From assembly GCA_947501615.1 (NCBI GenBank), contig CANMWK010000020.1, positions 1 to 64,000 of the forward strand: a stretch of DNA of 64,000 nt, given 5' to 3'. A program made the position numbers and the translations under genes. Below, piece after piece: positions 31,982-42,558 of the stretch (its first letter is position 1; each line of letters begins with the position of its first letter). The notes below the pieces were generated by a model. The model was not told the origin of the DNA. It saw only the letters and a program-made list of their open reading frames with translations, and searched no databases. The stretch comes from an uncultured Tenacibaculum sp. GTDB taxonomy: Bacteria > Bacteroidota > Bacteroidia > Flavobacteriales > Flavobacteriaceae.

Positions 31982-34900
31982 ATGAGTGAAATCTTATCAA
32001 ACATATTAAGTAGAAGTGGAACGGACCAAGAGCAACGTTACATAGAAGCTTTGAATCCTGATTCTTTTGAATTACACGATTTTTCTGTAGAAGATTGGAT
32101 TTTATTTGCCTATCATTTTTCTGAAAATGTTCATTTCTTTTCTACTAAAAATTATGAAGAAGTTTTAGGGAATTGGAAAGGTTTTTTTGAAAAGTTAACA
32201 ACGAGTGAAATTCCTTTTAGAGGAACCAGAGCTTATGATAGATTAAAAAGTAGCATTTCAGAAACACTTGCTGCTTATACTAATACTTCGGAACTAACAC
32301 CACATTTAGCACTTTTTGTGTGTTTTTTACAGCTATTAGAATTTTCAAAAGAGCGTTTTAATAAGTTGACAAAGCGTCATCTGGATTTTTATTATAAAGA
32401 AATTTTACAGGTAGACAAAAAAGCACCAGTGCCAGATCAAGCACACGTGATTTTTGAACTAGCAAAAAAAGTTTCTGATCAAAAAATTGAAAAAGGAACA
32501 GCATTAAATGCGAAAAAGGATGTATTAGGTAATCCATTGCTGTATACTATTAATGAAGAGTTTATAGCAAATAAAGCTACTGTTGGAGCACTTAAAACAG
32601 TGTATAATAGTAATACTGAAAATTATAAAGTTATAAAAGCAAGTGGAGTTGCAAATACAGCAGATGGAATAGCAACTCCTTTATCAGAAGAAGCACCGTA
32701 TTGGTATCCATTTGGCTATCCATCTAGTGATGAAAAAAGTGTAGCGTTACCAAATGCATCGATGGGATTTTCAATTGCAGCACCAGTACTTTTTTTACAA
32801 GAAGGATACAGAACAGTAAATCTTAAGGTTTCATTTGTCAAAAGTTTCGAAAATGTTTCTTTTCAAATTGAAGAAATATTATCGAGTATAACATTAAAAG
32901 CAAGTGGGAAAGAAGATTGGATTACACCAGAACTTATATTAATTAACGGAGAAAACTCCGGAACTATAGATTTTGACAAGCAAGTAGAGTTTACTTTTGT
33001 TTTGGATCATGATCTTCCTTCTTTAGTAAACTATGATGCTGAAGTTTTATCTAAAAATTATACGACAGATTATCCTATAGTTGAATTTGTTTTTGATGTT
33101 GCTACTGCAACAGGTTATGATTTTTACAGGTTGTTGGTAGGTAATATTGTAAATGATATTACAATACATACACATGTAAAAGGTATAACATCTTTAGCAA
33201 TTGAAAATGATAATGGAAAAATAAAAACACATAAACCATTTCATCCATTTACAACTAGACCAATAAAAGGTTCAAATTTTACCATTGCCTATGATGAGGC
33301 TTTTTCTAAAAAATGGAAAAATTTTAAAGTAGATATCGTATGGAAAAACACACCTGAAAACTTCACTACATGGTATGAAGCTTATATAAATTCAAATACC
33401 TATACATCTGTTTCTGATTTAAAATCATTATACATTACATCTAATGTAACACCTGCTAGAAAATCTACTGCGTATACTCCTGTAGAAAGTGAGTATCCGG
33501 TAGCATTTCCTATATTTTATGATCATAAAATAGTGGCTAATGAAGGATATTTTAAAGCAAAAAAACGAATCCTACACAAAGCAGGAGTTTCTTCAGAAAT
33601 GCCTGAAACATCTGTAAACTTATTTGTAAAAAATATAAATGGAGATAATACTGTATATACGACTTCGATTACTACAGTTAATCCAGATTTGTATGCTACA
33701 GGAAAAGCAACTCACTTACAACTTTCCTTAGAGCAAACTTTTTTACATGAAATGTATTCGCGTTTGTATGCAATGACAGTTAGTTCTCAAGATGAAACAC
33801 TTCCTATTCCTAATGAACCTTATACACCGCTTGTTGAAAGTATCGCGGTGAGTTATGAAGCAGAAGAGTCTATTACAATGAAAAACGCGAATATAGAAGG
33901 AGATCGTATTCAATTGTTTCACAATCATCCTTTTGGTGAATGTGAAGAGAATTATGCGAAAAAAAAATATTTACAAGAAGAAAAAGGAATACGAGAAATA
34001 TATGATAAGAATACAATTCAACCTTATTTGGTGCCAAAATATTGTTTAGGAGGACATCTTTATATCGGTTTGAAAAATGTAGCAGTATTGCAAAATATTT
34101 CATTATTAATTCAGGTTTTAGAAGGAAGTGAAAATCCAGATGTACCTAGTTTTACAACTAATGAAAGAATAGATTGGTCTATACTTTGTAGCGATAAATG
34201 GCTAAGTTTAGAGAATCATATCCTAGCCAATAATATAAACAATTTTTTAGCATCAGGAATTATAACATTTTCAATTCCAAAAGAAACAACATCAACAAAT
34301 ACACTTTTGCCAGAAGGTTTTGTTTGGTTAAGAGCTCGAATGCAAAAATCGTTTGATGCTGTTTGTAAAGTAATTAATGTACACACTCAAGCAACTGTTG
34401 TTTCTTTCAAAAATAATAATAACGATGTAAGTCATTTAAAAAATGGTTTACCAAGTGGAACAATTGAAAAATTAATAACAAGAAAACCACAAATAAAATC
34501 GATATCTCAGCCTTATAATGCATTTGGAGGAAGTGAAGAAGAAACAGATGAAAATTTTTATAGAAGAATTAGTGAACGATTACGTCATAAAAATAGAGCG
34601 ATAACATTGTGGGATTATGAGCGTTTAATTTTACAACAATTTCCAGAAATTTATAAGGTAAAGTGTTTAAATCATACGTGTAGTTGTAGTTTCAATTCCG
34701 CAGGAAATGTAACTTTAGTTGTAGTGCCAGATACTGTAAATAAAAATGTGTTTGATATTTACGAACCAAGAGTAAGTACAGCTACACTAAATACCATTCA
34801 ATCATATATTAATGGATTAAATAGTATGCATGTTAATGCAGAGGTTATTAATCCAAATTATGAAAAAGTACGCATAGAATTAGAAGTACAGTTTCATAAA

Positions 34901-35218
34901 GGTTATGATGAAAATTATTATCAAAAAGAACTTCAAAAAGCAATTACCAAGTTTTTATCACCATGGGCATTCGATGAAACGAAAGCTGTAACCTTTGGAA
35001 TTAAGCTACATAAAAGCGTATTGATAAATTATATAGAAAAGCTTCCTTATGTCGATTACATACAACATGTGAAGATGAATGGAAATGCCACTATTCATAC
35101 AATAGCACCAAGTACTCCAAAATCAATTTTAGTATCAGACAAAGAACATCGTGTAAGCACGGTACTTACAACTTGCAAAGGAATTAAACCAATAACTGAA
35201 CAAAAATGTCTACTGTAA
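31982..35218 (+). CDS. Baseplate J-like wedge protein (Pvc11-like)
   Basis: A 1078-residue protein corresponding to Pvc11/T4 gp6. Helical N-terminal part (about 1-170); long beta-rich middle; then the recognisable baseplate J segment at about 845-1040, with AFGGSEEETDENFYRRISER, RAITLWDYERLILQQFPEIY, NVTLVVVPD and YINGLNSMHVNAEVINPNY. It forms the baseplate wedge with the next gene product, whose ATG lies 13 bp inside this gene's end, so the pair are translationally coupled. Confidence 0.92.
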   Translation: MSEILSNILSRSGTDQEQRYIEALNPDSFELHDFSVEDWILFAYHFSENVHFFSTKNYEEVLGNWKGFFEKLTTSEIPFRGTRAYDRLKSSISETLAAYTNTSELTPHLALFVCFLQLLEFSKERFNKLTKRHLDFYYKEILQVDKKAPVPDQAHVIFELAKKVSDQKIEKGTALNAKKDVLGNPLLYTINEEFIANKATVGALKTVYNSNTENYKVIKASGVANTADGIATPLSEEAPYWYPFGYPSSDEKSVALPNASMGFSIAAPVLFLQEGYRTVNLKVSFVKSFENVSFQIEEILSSITLKASGKEDWITPELILINGENSGTIDFDKQVEFTFVLDHDLPSLVNYDAEVLSKNYTTDYPIVEFVFDVATATGYDFYRLLVGNIVNDITIHTHVKGITSLAIENDNGKIKTHKPFHPFTTRPIKGSNFTIAYDEAFSKKWKNFKVDIVWKNTPENFTTWYEAYINSNTYTSVSDLKSLYITSNVTPARKSTAYTPVESEYPVAFPIFYDHKIVANEGYFKAKKRILHKAGVSSEMPETSVNLFVKNINGDNTVYTTSITTVNPDLYATGKATHLQLSLEQTFLHEMYSRLYAMTVSSQDETLPIPNEPYTPLVESIAVSYEAEESITMKNANIEGDRIQLFHNHPFGECEENYAKKKYLQEEKGIREIYDKNTIQPYLVPKYCLGGHLYIGLKNVAVLQNISLLIQVLEGSENPDVPSFTTNERIDWSILCSDKWLSLENHILANNINNFLASGIITFSIPKETTSTNTLLPEGFVWLRARMQKSFDAVCKVINVHTQATVVSFKNNNNDVSHLKNGLPSGTIEKLITRKPQIKSISQPYNAFGGSEEETDENFYRRISERLRHKNRAITLWDYERLILQQFPEIYKVKCLNHTCSCSFNSAGNVTLVVVPDTVNKNVFDIYEPRVSTATLNTIQSYINGLNSMHVNAEVINPNYEKVRIELEVQFHKGYDENYYQKELQKAITKFLSPWAFDETKAVTFGIKLHKSVLINYIEKLPYVDYIQHVKMNGNATIHTIAPSTPKSILVSDKEHRVSTVLTTCKGIKPITEQKCLL

Positions 35219-37905
35219 ATCAACATATAACTATACCAAAACATATTACCACAAAAGATGATCTGGATTTTGATTTTCTTAGAAAAGAAGGTATTTCATA
35301 TTTAGAAAACTTTGCAGGTACTTTATGGACAGATTTTAACTCACATGATCCAGGAGTAACCATTTTAGAAATGTTATGTTATGCTATTACAGATTTAGGA
35401 ATGCGTATAGATGCGCCTATTGAAAACTTATTAGCATCTAAAGACGTTGCTGCTTCTATATCGTCTCAATTTTATAAAGCATCTGATATTTTTCCTTCAA
35501 AACCTGTTAATGAATTAGATTATAGAAAACTTTTCATAGATATAGCTGGGGTAAAGAATTGTTGGTTAAAGAAGTATAAAAAAACAATGTATGTTAATTG
35601 TAAAGAAAATATGCTTTCTTACGAACCCTTCACAGATATTTTACCAGAATTTCAAAAAAAAATTCAATTAAAAGGTTTGTATGCTTTACTTGTTGATATT
35701 GAAGAAGGGTATAAAGAAGATAAAGTGTTTGAAGCGATACAGAAAGTGTATCATGAAAATAGAAATTTATGTGAAGATTTAGTTGAAATAAAAAAAGTAG
35801 CTACACAGTCTATTGCTATTTGTGCTGATATTGAGGTGTTTCCAGAAGCTGAAGAAGAATGGTTATATGCGAATATTACATATGAAATAGAACGTTATTT
35901 ATCGCCCTCATTACAATTTTACGGCATTCAAGAAATGTTAGATAAAGGGTATAGTACTGATGAGGTCTTCGAAGGGCCAATTTTGAGAAATGGATGTATT
36001 GATACTAAGGAATTAAAAGAAGCAGAGTTAAGGAAGGAAGTACGGTTATCTGATATCATGAAAATTATTATGGGGGTTAAGGGAGTAAAGCTCATCAATA
36101 ATATTTCTATTGGATTTTGTGACGATTCGCTTTCTCAAGAAAATGAATGGGTAGTTTGTATTGATCCTGATAAAAAGCCAATATTGTGTGATAAAAGTGT
36201 TTTCAATTTTACGAAAGGTGTATTGCCACTTAACGTGAATTTTGAAACTGTTAGAATATATCTTCAAGAAATAAAAGACGAAGTAGAAAAAGCGCAAGAA
36301 CTAAAAGCTTCAGAAAAGCAATTACCTACATCCAAGGGAATTCCTTTCGACTCACACAAATATATAACGATACAAAATAGTTTTCCTGACATCTATGGGA
36401 TTGGTAAAGAAGGTTTATCTGTACATGTAACAGGAGAACGAAAAGCAAAAGCAAAACAGTTAAAAGCATATTTAACTTTTTTCGATCAAATTTTAGCTTC
36501 CTATTTTAAACATTTGTCACAAGTGAGTACGCTACTTTCTGTCAATGGAGAAGATACTCGCACCTATTTTACACAAGCAATTAAAGAGGTTAAAGGTTTT
36601 GAAGAATTAGTAAACGATTATCCTCATGCCAATAATGATGAACTTACAAAAAAACTATTTGAAAAGTTTGATAATAATATAGCTCGAAGAAATACGGTTT
36701 TAGATCATTTACTAGCTCGATTTGCTGAACGTTTTGGAGAGTATACTTTTATTATGAAATCATTATTTGGAACAGCGACAGATGAGATTGTGTTACATAA
36801 TAAAGAATCTTTTTTAAAAGATTATAAAATTATTAGTAGTACTAGAGGAACTGCTTTTAATTACAAAACTGAACATGTTTGGAATACGACTAATGTTTCA
36901 GGATTTCAAAAACGAGTTTCTCGTTTAATGGGAATTGCAAACTACAATAGGAGACATTTATCTGGAGGATCGAATGCAATGATTTATAATTTGATTGATG
37001 CTGATGGAAAACCAAGATATCGTTGGAGAATAAAGGATAATGATGGTAAAATAGTATTGTCTGCAACAGAAGACTATGCAACAGAATCCTTAGCAGCAGA
37101 AGAATTATATTTTGCAGTACAACAATTGGTGCAAACTTCTATACATGAAATAGAAGCTGTTTCAGAAACAGATCATTGGGATGAGGTGTATGCAGGGTTT
37201 ATACGAATAGATAAAACAAAGCCTAAAAAAACAAGTACACCAATACGATATTCTTTTGAGGTTTTAAATCAGAAGAAAGAAGCAACAGGTACCAGTTATA
37301 TTATTGCTAAGCAGTTTACCTATTATGATACTATTGCTGAAGTTAAAGATGCAGCAATTAACTTAATTACGTTTTTAAAACAAGAGTTTACAGAAGAAGG
37401 AATTTTTTTGGTAGAACATATCTTACTTCGACCTGATATTACAGATACTACTCATAAACCCACAAGTCTTTTTTTACCAATTTGTGCAGATGATTGTAAC
37501 GATTGCGGTTCGTTAGATCCGTATTCGTATAAAGTAAGTATTGTGTTACCTGGGTTTACGTATCGTTTTTTCAATCCAGATTTCAGACGCTACATGGAAG
37601 ATATCATTCGTCAAGAGTTACCAGCACATATAGTCCCAAAAATCTGTTGGGTAGGAAATAGAAAAGGAGCAGTTCCAGATGATAAAAACGATCTTCTTCG
37701 TTTTGAAAAATACTTTAAAAAATATCTAAATCAAATAAAGGAAATACAACAAAAAGATCCCACAAAAGTACAAGGAACTTTAAAAGAATTGATAGTTGCA
37801 ATGCAACAACTTAACAATATTTATGCAGCAGGAAGATTGACCGATTGTAGTAGTGAAGATGAAGCTTTAGATGGAAGAATTATTCTAGGACAATCAAGTA
37901 TTTAA
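35206..37905 (+). CDS. Pvc12-like baseplate wedge protein
   Basis: An 899-residue partner of the baseplate J protein. The N terminus has the family signature FLRKEGISYLENFAGTLW and SHDPGVTILEMLCYAITDLG. The middle contains AYLTFFDQILASYFKHLSQV (about 425-445) and AFAERFGEY-like helices. The C-terminal domain includes LVEHILLRPDI and LPGFTYRFFNPDFRRYMEDI, recurring features of Pvc12/Afp12. It overlaps the preceding gene by 13 bp and is followed after 33 bp by the 1539-residue protein. Confidence 0.9.
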   Translation: MSTVNQHITIPKHITTKDDLDFDFLRKEGISYLENFAGTLWTDFNSHDPGVTILEMLCYAITDLGMRIDAPIENLLASKDVAASISSQFYKASDIFPSKPVNELDYRKLFIDIAGVKNCWLKKYKKTMYVNCKENMLSYEPFTDILPEFQKKIQLKGLYALLVDIEEGYKEDKVFEAIQKVYHENRNLCEDLVEIKKVATQSIAICADIEVFPEAEEEWLYANITYEIERYLSPSLQFYGIQEMLDKGYSTDEVFEGPILRNGCIDTKELKEAELRKEVRLSDIMKIIMGVKGVKLINNISIGFCDDSLSQENEWVVCIDPDKKPILCDKSVFNFTKGVLPLNVNFETVRIYLQEIKDEVEKAQELKASEKQLPTSKGIPFDSHKYITIQNSFPDIYGIGKEGLSVHVTGERKAKAKQLKAYLTFFDQILASYFKHLSQVSTLLSVNGEDTRTYFTQAIKEVKGFEELVNDYPHANNDELTKKLFEKFDNNIARRNTVLDHLLARFAERFGEYTFIMKSLFGTATDEIVLHNKESFLKDYKIISSTRGTAFNYKTEHVWNTTNVSGFQKRVSRLMGIANYNRRHLSGGSNAMIYNLIDADGKPRYRWRIKDNDGKIVLSATEDYATESLAAEELYFAVQQLVQTSIHEIEAVSETDHWDEVYAGFIRIDKTKPKKTSTPIRYSFEVLNQKKEATGTSYIIAKQFTYYDTIAEVKDAAINLITFLKQEFTEEGIFLVEHILLRPDITDTTHKPTSLFLPICADDCNDCGSLDPYSYKVSIVLPGFTYRFFNPDFRRYMEDIIRQELPAHIVPKICWVGNRKGAVPDDKNDLLRFEKYFKKYLNQIKEIQQKDPTKVQGTLKELIVAMQQLNNIYAAGRLTDCSSEDEALDGRIILGQSSI

Positions 37906-37938
37906 ATCATTAAAAATAGACAGCCAAAAAATAAGAGT

Positions 37939-40900
37939 ATGGAAACTAAATTAAAAGATATTACTACATATTATAGTAAATTCACGCCTAATCAGGTGCT
38001 TACTGAAAGTCAGTTGAACGCATTTATTGATTATTTTGATGATCAAGATCGATTAACACGTATTAATCTAATAGGTGTTGGTATTGCTTGTGGATTCACA
38101 TTAACTCCAAATTATAATAGTTCAGAAAGTATAGCGAGTCTTACTATAATGCAAGGAACTGCGGTAACCACTGATGGAGATTTAGTTCAGTTTTTTGATT
38201 TAGTAACAGAAAAATTAGCATCAAAACAATTTTCATTTTATAAAAAGTTTGAAGATACAAAAGCGAATTACACACATTTTTTAGATGCTCAGGATGAGGT
38301 GTTTGATATGTGGGAATTAGGAGTGGAAAACGACGGTACTTATACGAATTTAACTAGTTTTTCAAACCTGCAAAACATGGCTGTGGTTTTGTATTTAGAG
38401 CAGTATGCTAAACAAGATGATTTGTGCAATCAATTTAGTTGTAATAACCAAGGATCAGCTCAAATGAATAACTTGAAGGTATTATTAATTCATACTGATG
38501 ATTTAGAGTCCATTATAGCTAATGAAGATACTATATATTCAAAAAATAATTGGTCTTCTGTTTTTGAGAACTTGAATCATATTGCTGTTCCACGAGATAT
38601 TATTCGTTTTTCAGAAACTAATACAGATTCGGATTATAAACAGTTAAAAGCCATTTATGAACGTTTAATTTTTGATACTTCGTTAATAACAGATTTAAAA
38701 TCAGATTTAGCTACGATTTTAAATTTCGCTGGGAAAACTTCAGCTGCGAATCAAGTGAGTATAAGTTTAACCAATCTATTTACACTTTCAAATAGAATTA
38801 CTGTTGAAGATTTTCAATATCGATACGACTTGTTAAAGGATGTTGTAACTACCTATAATGAGATTAAAGAGTTCTTAACAGCGATTAACTTTAGTTGTTG
38901 TCCAGATATTAATGCTTTTCCAAAACATATAATGTTAGGTAAACTAAATGAAACAGCATCTGAATTAACCTTACGACACGAGTTTTATCCTTCTTCAATA
39001 GGATCAGAAGCTAAAAACAATTGGCAAAAACTAATGTCATTATTAGATAGAATTGTTCGTCTAACATTAGGATATCAAGGGAAAGGAATGAATGATGTAA
39101 AAATTACTCCTTCTTTAACTATTGCTAAATTGGGTAAAAAAGCTGTACCTGCTTATTACAACGTATCAAATCACCTCTTAAAAACATGGGATTTTGATAA
39201 AACCAAAAAAGGAAAGCAAAATACAAACTTAAGTTACCATACTGATAAATTATCTAATCATCCAGCAATACAAGAGCCTTTAAAATATACATTAGATACA
39301 TTTAATTTTTTTAGAATTGAAGGGATTCATGGAAAAAGTTATACGAGTGCATTAGCAGAAGTATTACGTCTTAGAGATACTCTAGGGTTAAACTTTGATG
39401 TAAAAATATTACAATTGAATCCGAGTAACAGTACTATAGCTCTTGAAGATTACAAGAGTATATTTAATGATTTACAAACTTCTTTAGCTTTATGGCAAGC
39501 TGAATTAAGCTGTAGTTTAGCAGCCGCAACAACTTTACTATCTGGGTTTAGTCTTGGAGATGCAGGGAAGAATACAGCTTCAGGTACCTATGTAGGTATA
39601 GGATATGTAGAAGAAGATCCTTTTAAATTGGACGAACCATTTGCGGTTGCATCTAAAATGAAGGGAAATAGTAATGTGTTTGAAGAATATGAACAAGCAA
39701 ATACATATAAAAATAGCCCTTATCGGAGAGATTTTAATAATCTAGGAAGTTTTACTAAAAAAGAAGATGCATTTAGAAAAAGGATACTTATACATGGTAA
39801 TTTAAGTAAAGAACCAGATTCTATAGGAGAGTTATTTGCAGAAATTTTAAAAGATGCGAATATTACTATTGCAGATTATGAAACACTTAGAAGTATTGCA
39901 AGGCAAAGAGCACAGCAAAATTACTCGGATCTTGGTAATTTAGAACCCGATTTTTTTGAAATAGTAGTCGGGTTACCTATAGATATTCTATCTGTAATGT
40001 ATTATTTAACATCAGTTGCACCTACGGCTCTTACAGAGCTTCAAGATACCGATTTTACAGAGTTTAATAAGGCATTAGATAACTTATGTGAATTGAATGA
40101 TGCGTATAAGTTAGCTTACGATCGTAGTGATTTAGATCCTAATAGCGATGATATTGATAAAGACCTTAAAAGAGATATAAACATTTTAGTAACTCGTTTA
40201 GCACAAACCTGCTGTTTTGGAGAGAAATTAGAAGTCATACAAAATGAACTTACTGCTAGAACAGCACTAATCTTAGAGGAATTACAGCTTAAAAGTTATG
40301 TGAAAAAGCACCCAGGATTACGTCATATGGCAGGTGTGCCTGATGGTGGAACTTTTGTGATGGCATATTTAGGCGATACGGAAACAGTTGCTACGGAGCT
40401 TAAGAACACAGCAATTGAATTTCAATTCTATGAATTACCAACATCTAGAACTGCAGGTAGAATTACTTTATGGGACACTTTTCAAATAACTTTCCTATTT
40501 CAAAAACAAGAATCTGGAGATCAAAATATAGCAAACTCTATTGATGATGGTCAAGGACCAAATCTTTACCTAAGCAATATTTATTTTGGAGAAAATGATA
40601 CCATCGAAAGCATAAGTAATTCTTTTATTAACGTCTTAAATTTCAAGTTTAATCAATTTGAAATATCTGATAAAATAAAAGCTTTTAAAACACACACAAA
40701 CAACACTATTAGAATTGAAATAAAAGATCAAGAAGTAGAAGAGCAAAGCTACGGAATAAGTTATGGGGGATACCTTATTGATGTAATCAATGGAGCTTCT
40801 TTAAATCAAAAGATTTATTTTCCAGCCAATAATGAAAATGATACACAAATTACAGGAGCAAACACAGTCGTGGCCGATTTTGCATTACCTTATCGTTGCT

Positions 40901-42558
40901 GTGGAGATGGGCTACATGTAAATTTTATAGTTCCTAAAGAACAAGTGATTTTGAGTTTACCAACAAAGTTTGTGTGTATTGAAGATGGAGTTACTACAAA
41001 TCCGTTAGATTTCACTGCAGATCCATCAGGAGGTATTGTAGCAGCAGTAGTTGCAGAGGACTTCCAATCGTTAAATATGGTGGATATTGTGGATGGAATT
41101 ACTAAATTTTTTCCAGATCGAGTGCCCGAAAGTTTACATGGTACAACTATTCAATTTACATTAAATGGAAAAGCTACCGATTGTCAGATTGTCGTTGAAG
41201 AAAAAAAAGAAATAATTATTCAGGAAAAACAATTAGGAGGAGCACCTTATTGGTCTAACGGTAAACTGGTTTTTGATAAAGAGTTTGAAGTTATTTTTTC
41301 AGATGCTAATGCTTCTGATTTTACCTTGGAATGGAAGGTGAATGGAGTAACTGAAACTACAACAGGAACAACCTTAACTAAAAGTTTTGAAATTACCGAA
41401 AGCACAAGCTTTACTATTTCGGTAGCAGCAGTAAGTCAACTAGGATGTAGTACAGAAGATGTGTTTGCTGTAGATATAATTTTTCCAAATTTTACAATTA
41501 CTGTTTCAAATGAAATCTGTTTAAATAGTGTTCAAGAAATCTCAGTAGAACCAAACTATCAAGGAACTGTTTTATTAGGTAATGGTGTTAGTCAAAATGA
41601 TAATGGTCAGTGGCAAATACAACCATCTGGTAATGTAGGAGATCAAGTTACCATTAGTTTACAAGGAACAAATATTAGTAAAACTATTGGCATAACTGGA
41701 GTTCCTGATGTCAGATTTACTTATACTTACGATAAGGAAAAAAGAATCTTATACCTCACCAACGAAACTAAAGATGTAACTTCTTTACAATGGATAGTGA
41801 AGTTTGATGAAAAAAACACCAAAAAATATGAAGGAGAATCTGTAGAAGTAAATGTAAAAGAATTTAATACCGATCGTAGTTTAGTCATTACACTAAAAGC
41901 GAAGAATTCTTGTGGAGCATCATTTAAAGAAAAGGTGATCAACCTTAACCAAATTGAGAGTTGTATTGGAAAAACTGCTAAAGCTATTTTTAAATTGGAT
42001 GGAAAACTAGATAAAATTCTTGAGCATATAGATTTTAATTTTACGGATGATTTTAATGTAATAGAATACTTAGAAGAAATTAAAGAAACAGTAATTACAC
42101 CTGTAGAAAGTAATTATGAAAAAGTAATAACAAGCATTGGTTCAGAAAATGAAATTCTACCAGATTCATTTTTGTTGAACTATAATAACGACTTGATTGT
42201 TAGTATAGCTAATCATGTCTCTAAAATTGCAAAATTATTAAGTAAAGCACATCAAAATAAAGAATCGGACAAAGAATATGTGTTGAAGTTATACTACTAT
42301 ATAGAAGTCATATTGTTGTTTCAAATGGTTAGATGTCAGCAAGAAAATTTAAACGAAGAGAACTTAGCTGTTTTTCGAAAATTTGTCTCTGAACTACGAT
42401 CATTTAAAAAAGAAGGTATGCATTTAGATTTAAAAGAGGACGCAAGTGATGGTGATGGAGTAGGGAATTACTTTAAAAACTATTATGAAAAAACGACATT
42501 CACAAATAGTGATTTTGAAAACATAGTTAAAGATATAGTAGCATTGTTTAATGAATAA
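37939..42558 (+). CDS. 1539-residue protein in the tail-fibre (Pvc13) position, with Ig/PKD-like modules
   Basis: A very large protein I recognise only as a Bacteroidota eCIS component. The N terminus (YYSKFTPNQVLTESQLNAFI, FDDQDRLTRINLIGVGIACG) is a conserved opening that I associate with this operon position and that resembles a trimerising or baseplate-attachment domain. Residues about 120-900 are mixed helical. About 1090-1340 contains PKD/Ig-like beta modules (FTLEWKVNGVTETTTGTTL, FTISVAAVSQLGCSTEDVF, LQWIVKFDEKNTKKYEG). The last 200 residues are helical. It replaces the shorter Pvc13 fibre of PVC. A receptor-binding or baseplate-surrounding role is inferred from position and surface-type modules. 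It overlaps the tape-measure gene by 8 bp. Confidence 0.75.
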   Translation: METKLKDITTYYSKFTPNQVLTESQLNAFIDYFDDQDRLTRINLIGVGIACGFTLTPNYNSSESIASLTIMQGTAVTTDGDLVQFFDLVTEKLASKQFSFYKKFEDTKANYTHFLDAQDEVFDMWELGVENDGTYTNLTSFSNLQNMAVVLYLEQYAKQDDLCNQFSCNNQGSAQMNNLKVLLIHTDDLESIIANEDTIYSKNNWSSVFENLNHIAVPRDIIRFSETNTDSDYKQLKAIYERLIFDTSLITDLKSDLATILNFAGKTSAANQVSISLTNLFTLSNRITVEDFQYRYDLLKDVVTTYNEIKEFLTAINFSCCPDINAFPKHIMLGKLNETASELTLRHEFYPSSIGSEAKNNWQKLMSLLDRIVRLTLGYQGKGMNDVKITPSLTIAKLGKKAVPAYYNVSNHLLKTWDFDKTKKGKQNTNLSYHTDKLSNHPAIQEPLKYTLDTFNFFRIEGIHGKSYTSALAEVLRLRDTLGLNFDVKILQLNPSNSTIALEDYKSIFNDLQTSLALWQAELSCSLAAATTLLSGFSLGDAGKNTASGTYVGIGYVEEDPFKLDEPFAVASKMKGNSNVFEEYEQANTYKNSPYRRDFNNLGSFTKKEDAFRKRILIHGNLSKEPDSIGELFAEILKDANITIADYETLRSIARQRAQQNYSDLGNLEPDFFEIVVGLPIDILSVMYYLTSVAPTALTELQDTDFTEFNKALDNLCELNDAYKLAYDRSDLDPNSDDIDKDLKRDINILVTRLAQTCCFGEKLEVIQNELTARTALILEELQLKSYVKKHPGLRHMAGVPDGGTFVMAYLGDTETVATELKNTAIEFQFYELPTSRTAGRITLWDTFQITFLFQKQESGDQNIANSIDDGQGPNLYLSNIYFGENDTIESISNSFINVLNFKFNQFEISDKIKAFKTHTNNTIRIEIKDQEVEEQSYGISYGGYLIDVINGASLNQKIYFPANNENDTQITGANTVVADFALPYRCCGDGLHVNFIVPKEQVILSLPTKFVCIEDGVTTNPLDFTADPSGGIVAAVVAEDFQSLNMVDIVDGITKFFPDRVPESLHGTTIQFTLNGKATDCQIVVEEKKEIIIQEKQLGGAPYWSNGKLVFDKEFEVIFSDANASDFTLEWKVNGVTETTTGTTLTKSFEITESTSFTISVAAVSQLGCSTEDVFAVDIIFPNFTITVSNEICLNSVQEISVEPNYQGTVLLGNGVSQNDNGQWQIQPSGNVGDQVTISLQGTNISKTIGITGVPDVRFTYTYDKEKRILYLTNETKDVTSLQWIVKFDEKNTKKYEGESVEVNVKEFNTDRSLVITLKAKNSCGASFKEKVINLNQIESCIGKTAKAIFKLDGKLDKILEHIDFNFTDDFNVIEYLEEIKETVITPVESNYEKVITSIGSENEILPDSFLLNYNNDLIVSIANHVSKIAKLLSKAHQNKESDKEYVLKLYYYIEVILLFQMVRCQQENLNEENLAVFRKFVSELRSFKKEGMHLDLKEDASDGDGVGNYFKNYYEKTTFTNSDFENIVKDIVALFNE

